64,000 nt of DNA from Grimontia indica. GTDB lineage: Bacteria > Pseudomonadota > Gammaproteobacteria > Enterobacterales > Vibrionaceae. This document shows, piece after piece, positions 8,241 through 17,364 of this stretch. The DNA is taken from positions 1 through 64,000 of the forward strand of contig NZ_ANFM02000010.1 of the NCBI RefSeq assembly GCF_000333895.2, given 5' to 3'. The stretch's first letter is position 1. Every line of letters starts with the position of its first letter. A program made the position numbers and the translations under genes. The notes under the pieces were generated by a model. That model saw nothing but the letters and a program-made list of their open reading frames with translations. It was not told the DNA's origin and searched no databases.

Positions 8241-9494
8241 TTATCCCGCGTAGCGGAAGTAATCCAGACCCTCGACATTACTGGTGATCTCTTTGGAGAT
8301 GATTTGCGCCAGCAGATGACCAGAGCCACATGCCATGGTCCAGCCCAGCGTGCCGTGACCTGTGTTGGTGAACAGATTGTCGAACGGCGTTTTGCCAATC
8401 AGCGGCGTGCCGTCTGGCGTCATTGGGCGGAAACCTGTCCAGAACTCGGCCTTGTCGAAATCGCCACTGTGTGGGAACAGATCTTTCACCACCATAGAAA
8501 TCGTCGCTTTGCGCTTTTCCGGAATAGAAGGATCGAACCCTGCCAACTCAGCGGTGCCTGCGACACGGATACGATCGTCAAAGCGGGTCAGAGCGACTTT
8601 GTAGGTTTCGTCCATCACAGTTGATGTCGGTGCCTGCGTTTCGTCAGTGATTGGCACGGTGAGCGAGTAACCTTTCACCGGGTACACAGGAATGCTCAGA
8701 CCCAGACCTGCCATAAACTTGGTTGAGTAGCTGCCCATCGCGACCACATAAGCGTCTGCTTCCAGTTCGCCTTTGTCCGTCACCACGCTGACAATGCGGG
8801 TGCCTTCGCGTTTCACATTCTTCACTTCGGTGTCGAACATAAACTCCACGCCGTGTGCTTTGGCAAGCTCAGTCATTTGTTGGCAGAACAGGTAGCAATC
8901 ACCCGTTTCGTCATCCGGCAGGTAGAGACCGCCAGTCAGCTTGTGGCTCACAGACGCCAACCCCGGCTCTTGCTTGATGCAGTCTTCTATCGTCATGCGT
9001 TGATAACGGGTGCCGCTTTGCTCCAGAAGGGCGATATCTTTTTCCACTGCATCAAGCTGCTTCTGATTACGGAAGATTTGCAGTGTACCTTTCTGACGGC
9101 CCTGATATTCGATGTTGTGCTTGTCACGAAGCGCGAGCAGACACTCACGGCTGTGGTTAGCAATGCCCAACATGCGGGATTTGTTCACCTGATAACGATC
9201 AAGCTGACAATTCGACAGCATTTGTGTCGCCCACTTGATCAGCTGTGGATCCAGTGTCGGTTTCACCTTCAGTGGTGCGTGTTCTTCCATTAGCCAGCGA
9301 ATGGCTTTTTGTGGAATGCCAGGGGCCGCCCAAGGGGAGGAGTAACCATAGGAAATCTGCCCTGCATTGGCGAAACTGGTTTCTTCGCCCGCTTTAGATT
9401 GGCGATCAACAACAGTGACTTTGTAGCCTGCCTGCTGTAAATACCAGGCGCTCATCAAACCGACAACGCCACTTCCCAAGACCAATGCTTTCAT
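8241..9494 (-). CDS. dadA: D-amino acid dehydrogenase small subunit
   Basis: 417 aa FAD-dependent, membrane-associated dehydrogenase that oxidises D-amino acids (mainly D-alanine) to 2-oxo acids and passes electrons to the respiratory chain. The FAD-binding GSGVVG motif lies at residues 7-12, followed by a long DAO domain; the C-terminal block GTPLIGKTPFDNLFTNTGHG is typical of DadA. I place the start at 9494 (GGGGAG seven bases upstream); an in-frame ATG at 9509 would add five residues before the nucleotide-binding strand. No alanine racemase gene (dadX) follows. A LysR gene is divergently transcribed 100 bp away and may control it. Confidence 0.92.
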   Translation of the reverse strand: MKALVLGSGVVGLMSAWYLQQAGYKVTVVDRQSKAGEETSFANAGQISYGYSSPWAAPGIPQKAIRWLMEEHAPLKVKPTLDPQLIKWATQMLSNCQLDRYQVNKSRMLGIANHSRECLLALRDKHNIEYQGRQKGTLQIFRNQKQLDAVEKDIALLEQSGTRYQRMTIEDCIKQEPGLASVSHKLTGGLYLPDDETGDCYLFCQQMTELAKAHGVEFMFDTEVKNVKREGTRIVSVVTDKGELEADAYVVAMGSYSTKFMAGLGLSIPVYPVKGYSLTVPITDETQAPTSTVMDETYKVALTRFDDRIRVAGTAELAGFDPSIPEKRKATISMVVKDLFPHSGDFDKAEFWTGFRPMTPDGTPLIGKTPFDNLFTNTGHGTLGWTMACGSGHLLAQIISKEITSNVEGLDYFRYAG

Positions 9495-9594
9495 GATTAT
9501 TCTCCCCAATCAGACAGGGCGAGTTTGCGTTGTTTACATAACCCTAACAATCGATTTAAATTAATCACTGTGTATAGAATTTCTAAAAGCAAAG

Positions 9595-10500
9595 ATGCAG
9601 ACACTCAAAAGCCAACATCTCGGTGCCCTTTATACTTTTTCGGAAGTTGGGAGGCACAGCACATTAACCAGTGCCGCTAAAGCCATGCACCTAACTACTG
9701 GGGCGGTGAGCCAACAGTTGCTGCAGCTGGAGCAGCAATTGGGTTTCACTCTGCTTGAACGCCACTCCCGTGGTATTCGTCTGACCGAAAAGGGTAAACA
9801 GCTTCACCAGAATGTGAGTTTCCATTTAGCAGAAGTTGATGCAGAAATCGCCAGCTTGCAGCGTAACACCGGAAAGAAACAGGAAATCCGCCTCAAGCTC
9901 ACACCCTCTTTTGCGTTCAAATGGCTGGTGCCAAAACTCGAAAGCTTTCACGATGTATACCCCGATATTCAGGTACAGATCTTTGCCGAAGGCGCGCTGG
10001 TAAACGCGGACACGCGGGACTTTGACCTGGCCATCGACTATCGCCCACATACCTTCAAACATCCGAATACCGAACTTCTGCTGGACGAATACCTGCTGCC
10101 GGTGATGAACCCAAGATATCTGGAGCGTCACCAGTGGCTGCAAAACGATGCTGGTAAATCCGAACATTGGCAGGGAGTTACCTTGCTGCACGATGCCATG
10201 CCGTGGGAAAAAGCTGAAAAAGATTTGGAGTGGAGAAACTGGGCCAAGGCAATGCAGCTTTCGGTACCCACTGACCGCGGCCACTTTTTCAACCGGACTG
10301 ATATGGCTATGTCCGCCGCCGAAGCAGGTGTAGGCATCGCCATGGCTAGGATGGCGCTTATCGACAATGAGCTGGAAACCGGAAGGTTGGTGTCACCGTT
10401 TTCGCCCATCAAAGCCAACGCAGGGTATTACCTGATCAGCAATGTGCAGGATGAGAGCACAGAGAGCTTTGTGAAGTGGTTGAAGGGGATGATTGGGTAA
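9595..10500 (+). CDS. LysR-family transcriptional regulator divergent from dadA
   Basis: 301 aa. The N-terminal winged helix (about 7-66: TLTSAAKAMHLTTGAVSQQL, then LEQQLGFTLLER) and the C-terminal periplasmic-binding-like effector domain (about 95-300) are those of the GcvA/DsdC-like LysR branch. It is head-to-head with dadA, so it may regulate D-amino acid oxidation. A T-N11-A type imperfect palindrome, GATTTAAATTAATC at 9553-9566, sits in the intergenic region and is a plausible binding site. Its stop is only 5 bp from the end of the convergent small membrane gene, with no terminator between. Confidence 0.85.
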   Translation: MQTLKSQHLGALYTFSEVGRHSTLTSAAKAMHLTTGAVSQQLLQLEQQLGFTLLERHSRGIRLTEKGKQLHQNVSFHLAEVDAEIASLQRNTGKKQEIRLKLTPSFAFKWLVPKLESFHDVYPDIQVQIFAEGALVNADTRDFDLAIDYRPHTFKHPNTELLLDEYLLPVMNPRYLERHQWLQNDAGKSEHWQGVTLLHDAMPWEKAEKDLEWRNWAKAMQLSVPTDRGHFFNRTDMAMSAAEAGVGIAMARMALIDNELETGRLVSPFSPIKANAGYYLISNVQDESTESFVKWLKGMIG

Positions 10501-10505
10501 CAGCG

Positions 10506-10862
10506 TCAAGCTGTCTTAGACATCATAGAGAGCAACAGCGCGCCAATCACGCTCCACATTCCCAGACAATTGAACCACATAAACAAAGAGAATTTTTTTG
10601 ATGTCGTAGAGACTCTTTTACGGATAAATGGATAGGAAATCCAATATCCATACAGACGTGTCGCTATGTTGGTGAAAAGCATACTCGTCCCATTGGCATG
10701 AAGCTTTTGAACGTCTTTTGATAACTGTTTATCGATGAAAATAATGCGTTGAGGATCACCTAAAGCAACAACCGCATTCATGATGGTTCCGGGAAGAGCC
10801 CACAATATGGCGTAGATTGCCAATAAGCCTGATACTACTATTTTTAGCTCTTCAATGTGCAT
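10506..10862 (-). CDS. Small membrane protein, third immunity-like paralogue
   Basis: 118 aa protein with a hydrophobic N-terminal helix (about 8-35), a short aromatic segment (RLYGYWISYPFIRKR) and a C-terminal hydrophobic helix (about 90-115). It shares with its two upstream neighbours the pattern PGTIM, then IFIDKQLSK, then YPFI-KR, then FMW-NCLGMWS, so the three are tandem duplicates. Function is not recognised; the position after a large protein with a membrane-inserting C-terminus suggests immunity. Lower GC than the flanking dadA-lysR genes. Confidence 0.72.
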   Translation of the reverse strand: MHIEELKIVVSGLLAIYAILWALPGTIMNAVVALGDPQRIIFIDKQLSKDVQKLHANGTSMLFTNIATRLYGYWISYPFIRKRVSTTSKKFSLFMWFNCLGMWSVIGALLLSMMSKTA

Positions 10863-10880
10863 GGGTATCCATTTTTAAGG

Positions 10881-11267
10881 TTAGGGAATAATCCCCAGCA
10901 ACTTTGCCAAGCAAACAAAAAATGTTGTACCAACTAAGCTCCACATTCCTAAGCAATTTATCCACATGAATAGCCTGAATTTTTTAGACTTGGTGGTTGC
11001 TCTTTTCTTAATAAATGGATAAGCAACCCAGTAGCCAAATAGTCGTGTGCCAATTGAAGTATACAATTGATATTCAGGCTTTAAATAACCTCTCTCGTCA
11101 TAATACTTCTTCAGGTTCTTAGCAAGTTGTTTATCAATAAATACAATTCGTTCAATATCACCGAGTGCAACCATGGCACTCATAATCGTTCCAGGAATCG
11201 CCCATAAAAACGAATAACCACCGAAAATTGCGCTGATGAGCACAATTGCTACTTCATACCATTCCAT
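10881..11267 (-). CDS. Small membrane protein, second immunity-like paralogue
   Basis: 128 aa with hydrophobic segments at about 6-35 and 100-125 and the same central motifs as its neighbours (AIPGTIMSAMVALGD, IVFIDKQLAKNL, RLFGYWVAYPFIKKRATT, FMWINCLGMWS). It lies 18 bp from the third copy and 16 bp from the first, in one transcriptional direction. The variable stretch around residues 55-65 (YYDERGYLKPEYQL) is the part that differs most between copies, as would be expected if each copy recognised a different toxin variant. No family name can be assigned from the sequence. Confidence 0.75.
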   Translation of the reverse strand: MEWYEVAIVLISAIFGGYSFLWAIPGTIMSAMVALGDIERIVFIDKQLAKNLKKYYDERGYLKPEYQLYTSIGTRLFGYWVAYPFIKKRATTKSKKFRLFMWINCLGMWSLVGTTFFVCLAKLLGIIP

Positions 11268-11283
11268 TGTTATGCGCTTGTGT

Positions 11284-11664
11284 CTAATTCAAGATGTGCA
11301 AATGTCGAACGAAAAAGGCCAGAAGCATCGTGAGCAGAAAGCTCCAGAAGCCAACAAAGTTCATCCACATAAATACTTTGTACTTCATTGACATTGATTG
11401 AGCACGCTTTTGAATAAATGGAAAGGTAAAGCAATAGGTTATAAATCGGCCGCCAATAATTACAAAATTTATGTGTTTTAGGTTACTTTCCCCATCATAA
11501 AGCTCGTTTAATTTACTGCTTAGCTGGCTATCAAGATAAATGATGTGTTTAAGACTCCCCAGAGAAACAACGCAAAAAGAGATAATGCCCGGAATAATCA
11601 AGGCGAGAGATAACGTTCCTACAATAGCCAGTAGTAGTACGAGTGTTGAGCCAAAATCCGACAT
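11284..11664 (-). CDS. Small membrane protein, first immunity-like paralogue
   Basis: 126 aa, the copy directly after the large effector-like gene: its start at 11664 is 2 bp from that gene's stop codon. I chose this start because it aligns the N-terminus with the two paralogues (the IPG motif then falls at residue 24 in this copy, 24 and 23 in the others) and GGGG lies upstream; an ATG at 11688 would overlap the effector gene by 22 bp. It has hydrophobic segments at about 7-35 and 98-122. The tight coupling is typical of toxin-immunity pairs. It is the most diverged of the three. Confidence 0.75.
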   Translation of the reverse strand: MSDFGSTLVLLLAIVGTLSLALIIPGIISFCVVSLGSLKHIIYLDSQLSSKLNELYDGESNLKHINFVIIGGRFITYCFTFPFIQKRAQSMSMKYKVFMWMNFVGFWSFLLTMLLAFFVRHLHILN

Positions 11665-11666
11665 AA

Positions 11667-13940
11667 CTAGAAAATATCCCCAATCCATTCATATGCTAGG
11701 TACACAGTATCTCCAGTCGCTTTACCAGCAGTTGAACCAGCTATACCACCAAAGGCCCCGCCTCCCACAACTGCACCAACTGTTGCTATAGCGATTACAG
11801 GTGCGGATGTAATGCCGGTAATGCCAATTAATAGCGCAATACCCGCCATAGCGAGATTGCCACCTATAACCCCTCCCAAGATACCTGCACCAAATCCAAA
11901 GGTTTCTCTGGTTACAACTCTTCCGCAATTATCAGGGGTGTCTATCGAACAAGCTTCGTAAATATTGTTAATTCCGCTTGCTGCACCTAGGGCAATACTG
12001 GCATAACCAAGCCCTTTCGATGCGAACATTCCCATAGCTACATTTGCCATTCGTTTACCTAGATTTGGTACAACCCCTTTAGCGATGATTTCATCTGCGT
12101 TGTGGATGATAGATCTGGTTGAGAGCTTCAAGTTTTTTCTGACTTGGACATAGGCGGGAACTTGAACATTTCTTTTTGAAAGTGCAGCAAAGCTGCCATC
12201 GAGTTTCTTAAATAATTCGCCTCGCTCAGCCACAAAAGTTCCATAATTAATCCCACCCACGCGGCTCGCCATTGCAACCTGAGATACATATAAGCTATTA
12301 ATTTCCAATAATATGCCATTAATATTATCAAGATGCTGTCCAATACCTGCAGCAATAGCCCCAACACCCAATGAAGCGTGTGCGTAAGCATCCGATGGCA
12401 ATCCATCTTCTTTAACAGTTTTTAATGTTTCCGACGCATAGTAGTCCAAAAGCTCAAAGTGGCGGTTTACGGTAGCCACTGCATCATCCGTCAGTTTGCC
12501 CAGCTCTTTACTTGCCGCTTTCGCTTCTTCAATCAGTGCATCAAGACGGCTTTTCTCTTCCTCGGTCTCTGGCTCTGCAGTCGGCAGGACAACAATCTCT
12601 CCCTGTCTGGCGGGATTGTTCAAATGCTCATTGTATTTCTTGATAAGTTCCTGAATGTCTGTGGGTGTTTCGTCTGAAAACAGGTCTCCCCAGAACTGTT
12701 CTAATGGTTGGGTTTCTTCAATCTGGCAATAGCCCAAATCGAACGCTAACTTGGCTTTTCCCCATGTATTAACATTCACTACCGGCAACCCACTCTCTAC
12801 CAATCGTTCGTTGTTGATGGCTTTGAGTGTTGAACCGTTTAGCAGGCGTTCTTTGTGGTCGTAGACAACGTCAACAGGTGCATTGTAGGTTTTCGGTTTA
12901 TAAGGCTTTTTGGAGGCCGTCGTGGCTTTCTTGGCATCAAGCAGGCTCGGGACGTCTATCATCACGCCATGCTCACTCAGCCATTGGTCATTCACATTAC
13001 CCAGTTGCTCAATCGTGATTGGGCTGTCGAGATAGATAAGATGCTGGTCGGTGACGACTTTGCTGTCGATTTTCCAGTAAAGCAGAATCGCGCCCTGGTA
13101 TTTATTCAGCCCTTGCTCATTGTTCAGGCTAAATGGCGTTGAACGTGTGGCCTGAAATGCCCAGCGTCCTTCACCGAGAATTTTGTATTCCTGAACCAGC
13201 TTCTTTTTGTGGAAATGATAGAAGTAACCTTCAGTTGGAAAGCCTAAACGGTCGCCAAGTTGAAGGGCAGGAATCACCGGAATAAACGCTTCCCGAACGG
13301 CGTCTGTGCCTTTGGGTTTGAGTTTTACAGGAGGCTGGTTACTCACGCCTTTTTCTGCACTGGCAACTTTAGCGATAAGCTTGCGCGGCGTGTCATCTGT
13401 GGCTTTGGCAGAGAATACGGTGCCCGTATCCGAGAGTTTGGTTTCCCAGCTGACAATGCTTGCTTCCTTCGGTGTTTTACCGAGCGCAAACTGACACCCC
13501 ACTTCGCTGGCAAGTACCTCTTCAGAACAGGCTACCTCAAACAGATACTCGTAATCCTGCGCAGGCTTTTCCTGTTTTTCTTCTACTTTAGGCTCATGGG
13601 TATAAGGCGTTTCTGCAGGGGCTTGAGATTCTGAGCCCGAGCGAGAGGTAAAGCCTTTGGCTTTTGTTCGGGAAGTCAGCGCAGATTTGGCTTCAGGGGA
13701 AAAGCTGGATTCGGCATCAGGGTTGACCTTCCAAACCTTATCACTCATCGAGTCAGTTGTGGATTTCAGAGCTGGCGTGACAGGCGCATCACTCAGTAAC
13801 ACGTATTCGCCCGATGCGAGCTGGGATTGGAACTTTTGTATGGTGACACCTTGAGGCAATACGGCTTCCAATGCCCGCTCTCCCAGTGTCGAAAATCCAC
13901 CTTCGACTTTGCCGAACTCATACGATGCAAGTTCGGTCAT
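11667..13940 (-). CDS. Large effector-like protein with a glycine-rich membrane-inserting C-terminus
   Basis: 757 aa with no signal peptide. Residues about 1-60 and 180-330 are soluble and unassigned (for example GDRLGFPTEGYFYHF, then KILGEGRWAFQ). A short GEIVVLP motif (about 450) is followed by a charged helical stretch (470-500), then by a conserved-looking block (FELLDYYASETLKTV). The C-terminal 125 residues (about 630-745) are hydrophobic and glycine-rich (FGFGAGILGGVIGG, VGAVVGGGAFGGIAGS), like a glycine zipper. From memory this layout resembles membrane-disrupting type VI secretion effectors of vibrios, but no PAAR, VgrG, MIX or Rhs part is visible, so that is inference. I use the start at 13940 (CAGGG upstream); an ATG at 14021 would add 27 basic residues. 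Three immunity-like genes follow. Confidence 0.7.
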   Translation of the reverse strand: MTELASYEFGKVEGGFSTLGERALEAVLPQGVTIQKFQSQLASGEYVLLSDAPVTPALKSTTDSMSDKVWKVNPDAESSFSPEAKSALTSRTKAKGFTSRSGSESQAPAETPYTHEPKVEEKQEKPAQDYEYLFEVACSEEVLASEVGCQFALGKTPKEASIVSWETKLSDTGTVFSAKATDDTPRKLIAKVASAEKGVSNQPPVKLKPKGTDAVREAFIPVIPALQLGDRLGFPTEGYFYHFHKKKLVQEYKILGEGRWAFQATRSTPFSLNNEQGLNKYQGAILLYWKIDSKVVTDQHLIYLDSPITIEQLGNVNDQWLSEHGVMIDVPSLLDAKKATTASKKPYKPKTYNAPVDVVYDHKERLLNGSTLKAINNERLVESGLPVVNVNTWGKAKLAFDLGYCQIEETQPLEQFWGDLFSDETPTDIQELIKKYNEHLNNPARQGEIVVLPTAEPETEEEKSRLDALIEEAKAASKELGKLTDDAVATVNRHFELLDYYASETLKTVKEDGLPSDAYAHASLGVGAIAAGIGQHLDNINGILLEINSLYVSQVAMASRVGGINYGTFVAERGELFKKLDGSFAALSKRNVQVPAYVQVRKNLKLSTRSIIHNADEIIAKGVVPNLGKRMANVAMGMFASKGLGYASIALGAASGINNIYEACSIDTPDNCGRVVTRETFGFGAGILGGVIGGNLAMAGIALLIGITGITSAPVIAIATVGAVVGGGAFGGIAGSTAGKATGDTVYLAYEWIGDIF

Positions 13941-14107
13941 TTTTACAACCCTGTACGCCACTGACTCTTTCCTGATGTGCTTTTGTTTTTTGGTTAAATA
14001 CCGAACAAACGCGAGCTGCACAACGGAGTGGAAGCAAAACCGAAAGGCAGATCATGCAGGGGCAATTTCTTGCTCAATTTCTTGGTGAGAAGCGGCTCGG
14101 AGAGAGA

Positions 14108-14869
14108 CTAATTCAACCCAAACTCAGACACGAATTTGCTCTTAAGATACATATCCGTCGATTGTTTCAGCCAGTTCGGATTTTGCTTAAACCAGCTATC
14201 TAAAAGCGGCATCACGTCCTGCTCTTTCATGCCTGCATTAACACCTGACGAATAGAGCAAGCGAAGCAAGGTGATATCCAGAGTTGTCATCACATTGTTT
14301 TTAGAGCCATCGTTAAAGATGGAAGGGAAGACCTTGTCAGAGTCATTGGGTAGGCCCATCGCCTGCGTCAGTTCCTCGACTACACAAGCGAACAGCTTGC
14401 CGCGTTCGCGGGCGAGATCGACCGGGATAACAATCAGTGCTTCTTCGATTTCTGCCTGAGATGAAGAAGAGAAATGCGCCATGCAGATAGCACCGCGGAA
14501 CGGAAAGTCTTTCTGTTTCGGCCAAAGTTGGCGGGTCTCATTCTGCCAGCGGCTCTGGCGGGTAAACACCATGCGGAGATTAGCGTTTTCCGGCGAATTC
14601 ACCACCTTGATGTCATGCCCTGTTGCCCGCACCAAATCTTCAATTTGGGTGTTGGCCAGCATGCTGTGGAGCTCTTTGTCACCAACGCGATGATCAATAT
14701 AGATACGTATCGGCTTTTGCCACTTGCGGACAGGGTGCTGGTGATTGTCATACTCATTGCTGAGGGCAATGATTTTAAACGCCCTTTTGACATACTCAGG
14801 GTCATTCCATTTCGCCAGAGCAGGGGCAGACAGCAGTGACAGCATCAGCCCCCAGATAAGAATTCGCAT
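14108..14869 (-). CDS. Exported DUF2927-like protein
   Basis: 253 aa. The start at 14869 has GGAGAG upstream and gives a clear signal peptide (MRILIWGLMLSLLSAPALA). The mature protein reads like a DUF2927 domain: FKIIALSNEY, KPIRIYIDHRVGD, then a region ending in a helix with EELTQAMGLPNDSD that recalls the EE-x-x-Q segment of metallopeptidase-like folds, where DUF2927 members usually keep E-x-x-Q rather than HExxH. The activity is unknown. It lies between the effector-like gene and an S41 lipoprotein, all leftward. Confidence 0.72.
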   Translation of the reverse strand: MRILIWGLMLSLLSAPALAKWNDPEYVKRAFKIIALSNEYDNHQHPVRKWQKPIRIYIDHRVGDKELHSMLANTQIEDLVRATGHDIKVVNSPENANLRMVFTRQSRWQNETRQLWPKQKDFPFRGAICMAHFSSSSQAEIEEALIVIPVDLARERGKLFACVVEELTQAMGLPNDSDKVFPSIFNDGSKNNVMTTLDITLLRLLYSSGVNAGMKEQDVMPLLDSWFKQNPNWLKQSTDMYLKSKFVSEFGLN

Positions 14870-15104
14870 TTGGCTCTCCGTGGCCCAGTCAGAAACGTCG
14901 TCGCAATCACGACGACTCAAGATTAATAATGACAATCAGTGGGTAAGGTTTCCAGTTGGAAGGTGAGATGTCCAGATTCAATCGTCCAAAACATTTTTGT
15001 GTGTGGGAGGAAGCGTTTCTTTATCCCCTAGTGGGTATAACAGAAAGTGTATCCGCGGTAAGGGATAGCAGGTCGCTATCCCTTAAAGGCCCTTTAACCC
15101 AAAC

Positions 15105-16850
15105 TCATTGAGAGAATCCACTGATACGGATGACTTCCCGGAGTTCATTCTCCAAGTCCGCTGCGTTTCTGTATGGCAGCGTGTAAGGGCTCTGTTTGAG
15201 TAACTCAGACTCCCACGAAATTTCAGGCAATACACCCTCATTCAACCTTGAGCCATCTAACCGACGAAACTCCATAACGGGATAACTGATGTATCCAAAT
15301 TTCTCATCATACAAGTCATAGATATGGTGAAGTGAGCGGAACTGAATCACCAAGGGAGAGCCCGCAGTTGGCTTGCCAATCACCGTCGAATCAGGTGAAC
15401 TTTGAATCCCAGCCGCCAATATTTCCCCGCCGGAATTTGTCTGTACATCGGTCAACACCAACACTTTCCCATCGAATACCTTGCTGGTCTCGGAAGAAAC
15501 ACGCTTACTTCTGCCAAACGCATCGTAATAGACTCCGAAATCTTCATCCCCAAGAAACAGGCCCGCTAAACCTGTCATCTCTGGCAGAGCGCCGCCTTGG
15601 TTTCCTCTTAGATCGAACACTACAAGTTCGGGATTATTGACTTCTAAAAACTCTCCGGTTGCCTCAGCGATACCATCGTAAAAGTGAGCCATCCAAATGT
15701 AAGCGACACGCTTGCCGTCGATGTTCAGCAGGGAGAAATCAACGCCCTGCGTGTGGATGCCATTTTCACTGGAGGCGAAATCCGCCAGTGTGCCCAACTG
15801 CAACGGGACAGGAATATCAAGGAAGGTAATGTTTCCCCCGTTATTGCGCAGAACATGGAGCGTGACCATTTCACCGCGCATTCCTGTGACAAGCTCTTGG
15901 AGCTTGGCATTGTCGCTGTCTCCCAGTGCTGAAAACTCCCCGGATCTCGTCACACCGACAATACAGTCCAGCGATCTTAAACCCGCATTAAGGGTGGATG
16001 TGTTGGTAATACCCGTGACGGAGTAACACGCAGGTTTTTGTGCCAACGTCGCGCCAATGTGCGGGACGGGAGGAAGCGTCGTTTGTTGATACTCTTTTTC
16101 AGAAACATAGCGAACACCGGTCACTGAATTAGGAAGCAGGGCGCCAATAAACAGCCCGATGTTGGAAAAGTCGACGCGGTCAGTTTTCGACTGAAGGTAG
16201 TCCAATTGCCCTTCAATAATGCGCAATGTCTCTGCCGGGTTGTCAGTAAACCCGTTGATAGCGACCAGCTTATAGGTCAGGAATGCTGCTCTTCTGTCGT
16301 CTATCAGATCGCCATCGTCTGCTGAGATAAAACTCAGCGCATTGTCTGGTGCATTTTTTAAAACCTCAGCCCCGTTTTCGGCCAGCCAGTTTTTCATCTC
16401 GCTAATGGCGAGGTTTTCCTTTTCACGATAGTCGGTGTAAAAGTCCTGAGCCTTTTTGGTGGAAAGGTTTAGGGGATAAACGAACAGATCGCGATAGCGC
16501 TCCTCAAACGCCTTTTTCTCTTCATCCGTTAACACCACACCGATGGGGTCGAGATTGAAGAGAAGCCGAGAAAAAGCCTGCCCAACACTTTCGCGGTTGT
16601 TCGCCAGGGGAGTGAGCGTATCGAGTGATGACTTGTAATAGCGTCGTATAAACCGATTAACCATCGCATTCAGCGCATCGTTGTAGCCTTGTTCTGCACT
16701 GGCAGGCGTGGAGGGAGCATATGCTTTGGGGGCACTCTCTTTCGGGGAGTTAGCGCTTCCCGTTGACTGACAGCCAACAAGCAAAGAGGCGCAAAATAAG
16801 CCAAACACCCAAAACGGTTTACACACGGTTTTTCCAAACAGCACTTTCAT
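15105..16850 (-). CDS. S41-family peptidase lipoprotein
   Basis: 581 aa. The N-terminus is a lipoprotein signal ending in the lipobox LLVGC (Cys27), so it is membrane-anchored. Residues about 60-270 are helical and unassigned; about 280-380 resembles a degenerate PDZ-like part; about 385-540 is a C-terminal processing peptidase domain with VVFDLRGNQGGALPEMTGLA and the nucleophile region TNSGGEILAAG (Ser473), preceded by the strand GKVLVLTD. S41 enzymes cut unfolded or C-terminal segments. I take the start at 16850, with AGGG nine bases upstream. Partner substrates are not evident. The gene sits at the edge of the accessory region. Confidence 0.8.
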   Translation of the reverse strand: MKVLFGKTVCKPFWVFGLFCASLLVGCQSTGSANSPKESAPKAYAPSTPASAEQGYNDALNAMVNRFIRRYYKSSLDTLTPLANNRESVGQAFSRLLFNLDPIGVVLTDEEKKAFEERYRDLFVYPLNLSTKKAQDFYTDYREKENLAISEMKNWLAENGAEVLKNAPDNALSFISADDGDLIDDRRAAFLTYKLVAINGFTDNPAETLRIIEGQLDYLQSKTDRVDFSNIGLFIGALLPNSVTGVRYVSEKEYQQTTLPPVPHIGATLAQKPACYSVTGITNTSTLNAGLRSLDCIVGVTRSGEFSALGDSDNAKLQELVTGMRGEMVTLHVLRNNGGNITFLDIPVPLQLGTLADFASSENGIHTQGVDFSLLNIDGKRVAYIWMAHFYDGIAEATGEFLEVNNPELVVFDLRGNQGGALPEMTGLAGLFLGDEDFGVYYDAFGRSKRVSSETSKVFDGKVLVLTDVQTNSGGEILAAGIQSSPDSTVIGKPTAGSPLVIQFRSLHHIYDLYDEKFGYISYPVMEFRRLDGSRLNEGVLPEISWESELLKQSPYTLPYRNAADLENELREVIRISGFSQ

Positions 16851-17008
16851 CGACATCATCCCTGTCATTACCACTTTGTGAAAGCTAGCTTATCTTTGAG
16901 CGCGTTGCCGTGATCTGTGTTTTTACACACAGCTAATTCGTTGGTTTGTATCAGTTTGGAGGCGGGGCTAAGAATTCCTGGCTGGTGGGGGAGTTGGAGG
17001 GCGGTTAA

Positions 17009-17024
17009 CTATTCGGTCGAATAG
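17009..17024. promoter_or_regulatory. Perfect palindrome in the gap between the S41 gene and the ATPase gene
   Basis: CTATTCG and CGAATAG form 7-bp perfect arms around GT. The site lies in the 514-bp divergent gap 16851-17364, which holds no convincing gene, and is placed where an operator for either flanking gene would be expected. A second hairpin, CTGTGT and ACACAG, is at 16915-16932. Confidence 0.4.
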
Positions 17025-17364
17025 CCGTTCTACAAGAGGTAGGGCACAGGTGAGTAGCGAAGTTTATTTTGGTTTTAGAATGAGAGCTCTTGGTCGAGGC
17101 TATCCATTTATTTTCAGGTGCATTCGACAATGTTAGGGTTGAATACGATTTGCTAAATATTTAGAGACGGATACCAGTGTCGGTCTAGGCTCTTGTAGAT
17201 GAACAGAGAACAGGCAAGACAAAATATTATAGAGCAGAATCAGATAACTGAAGAAAAAGCAAAAACTGCTCATTCATCACTCACTTATTTCTTCCCAAAG
17301 AGGATATAATCGCTGGTGATAATGCCAGTAAGCATGATGAAAACAAAAACTCAGAGGTCAAACT

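Noticed and set aside
17199-17309. 36-codon frame (MNREQARQNIIEQNQITEEK-) before the ATPase gene
   Set aside because: No ribosome site is seen and it is too short to support without conservation data; it may be a remnant.
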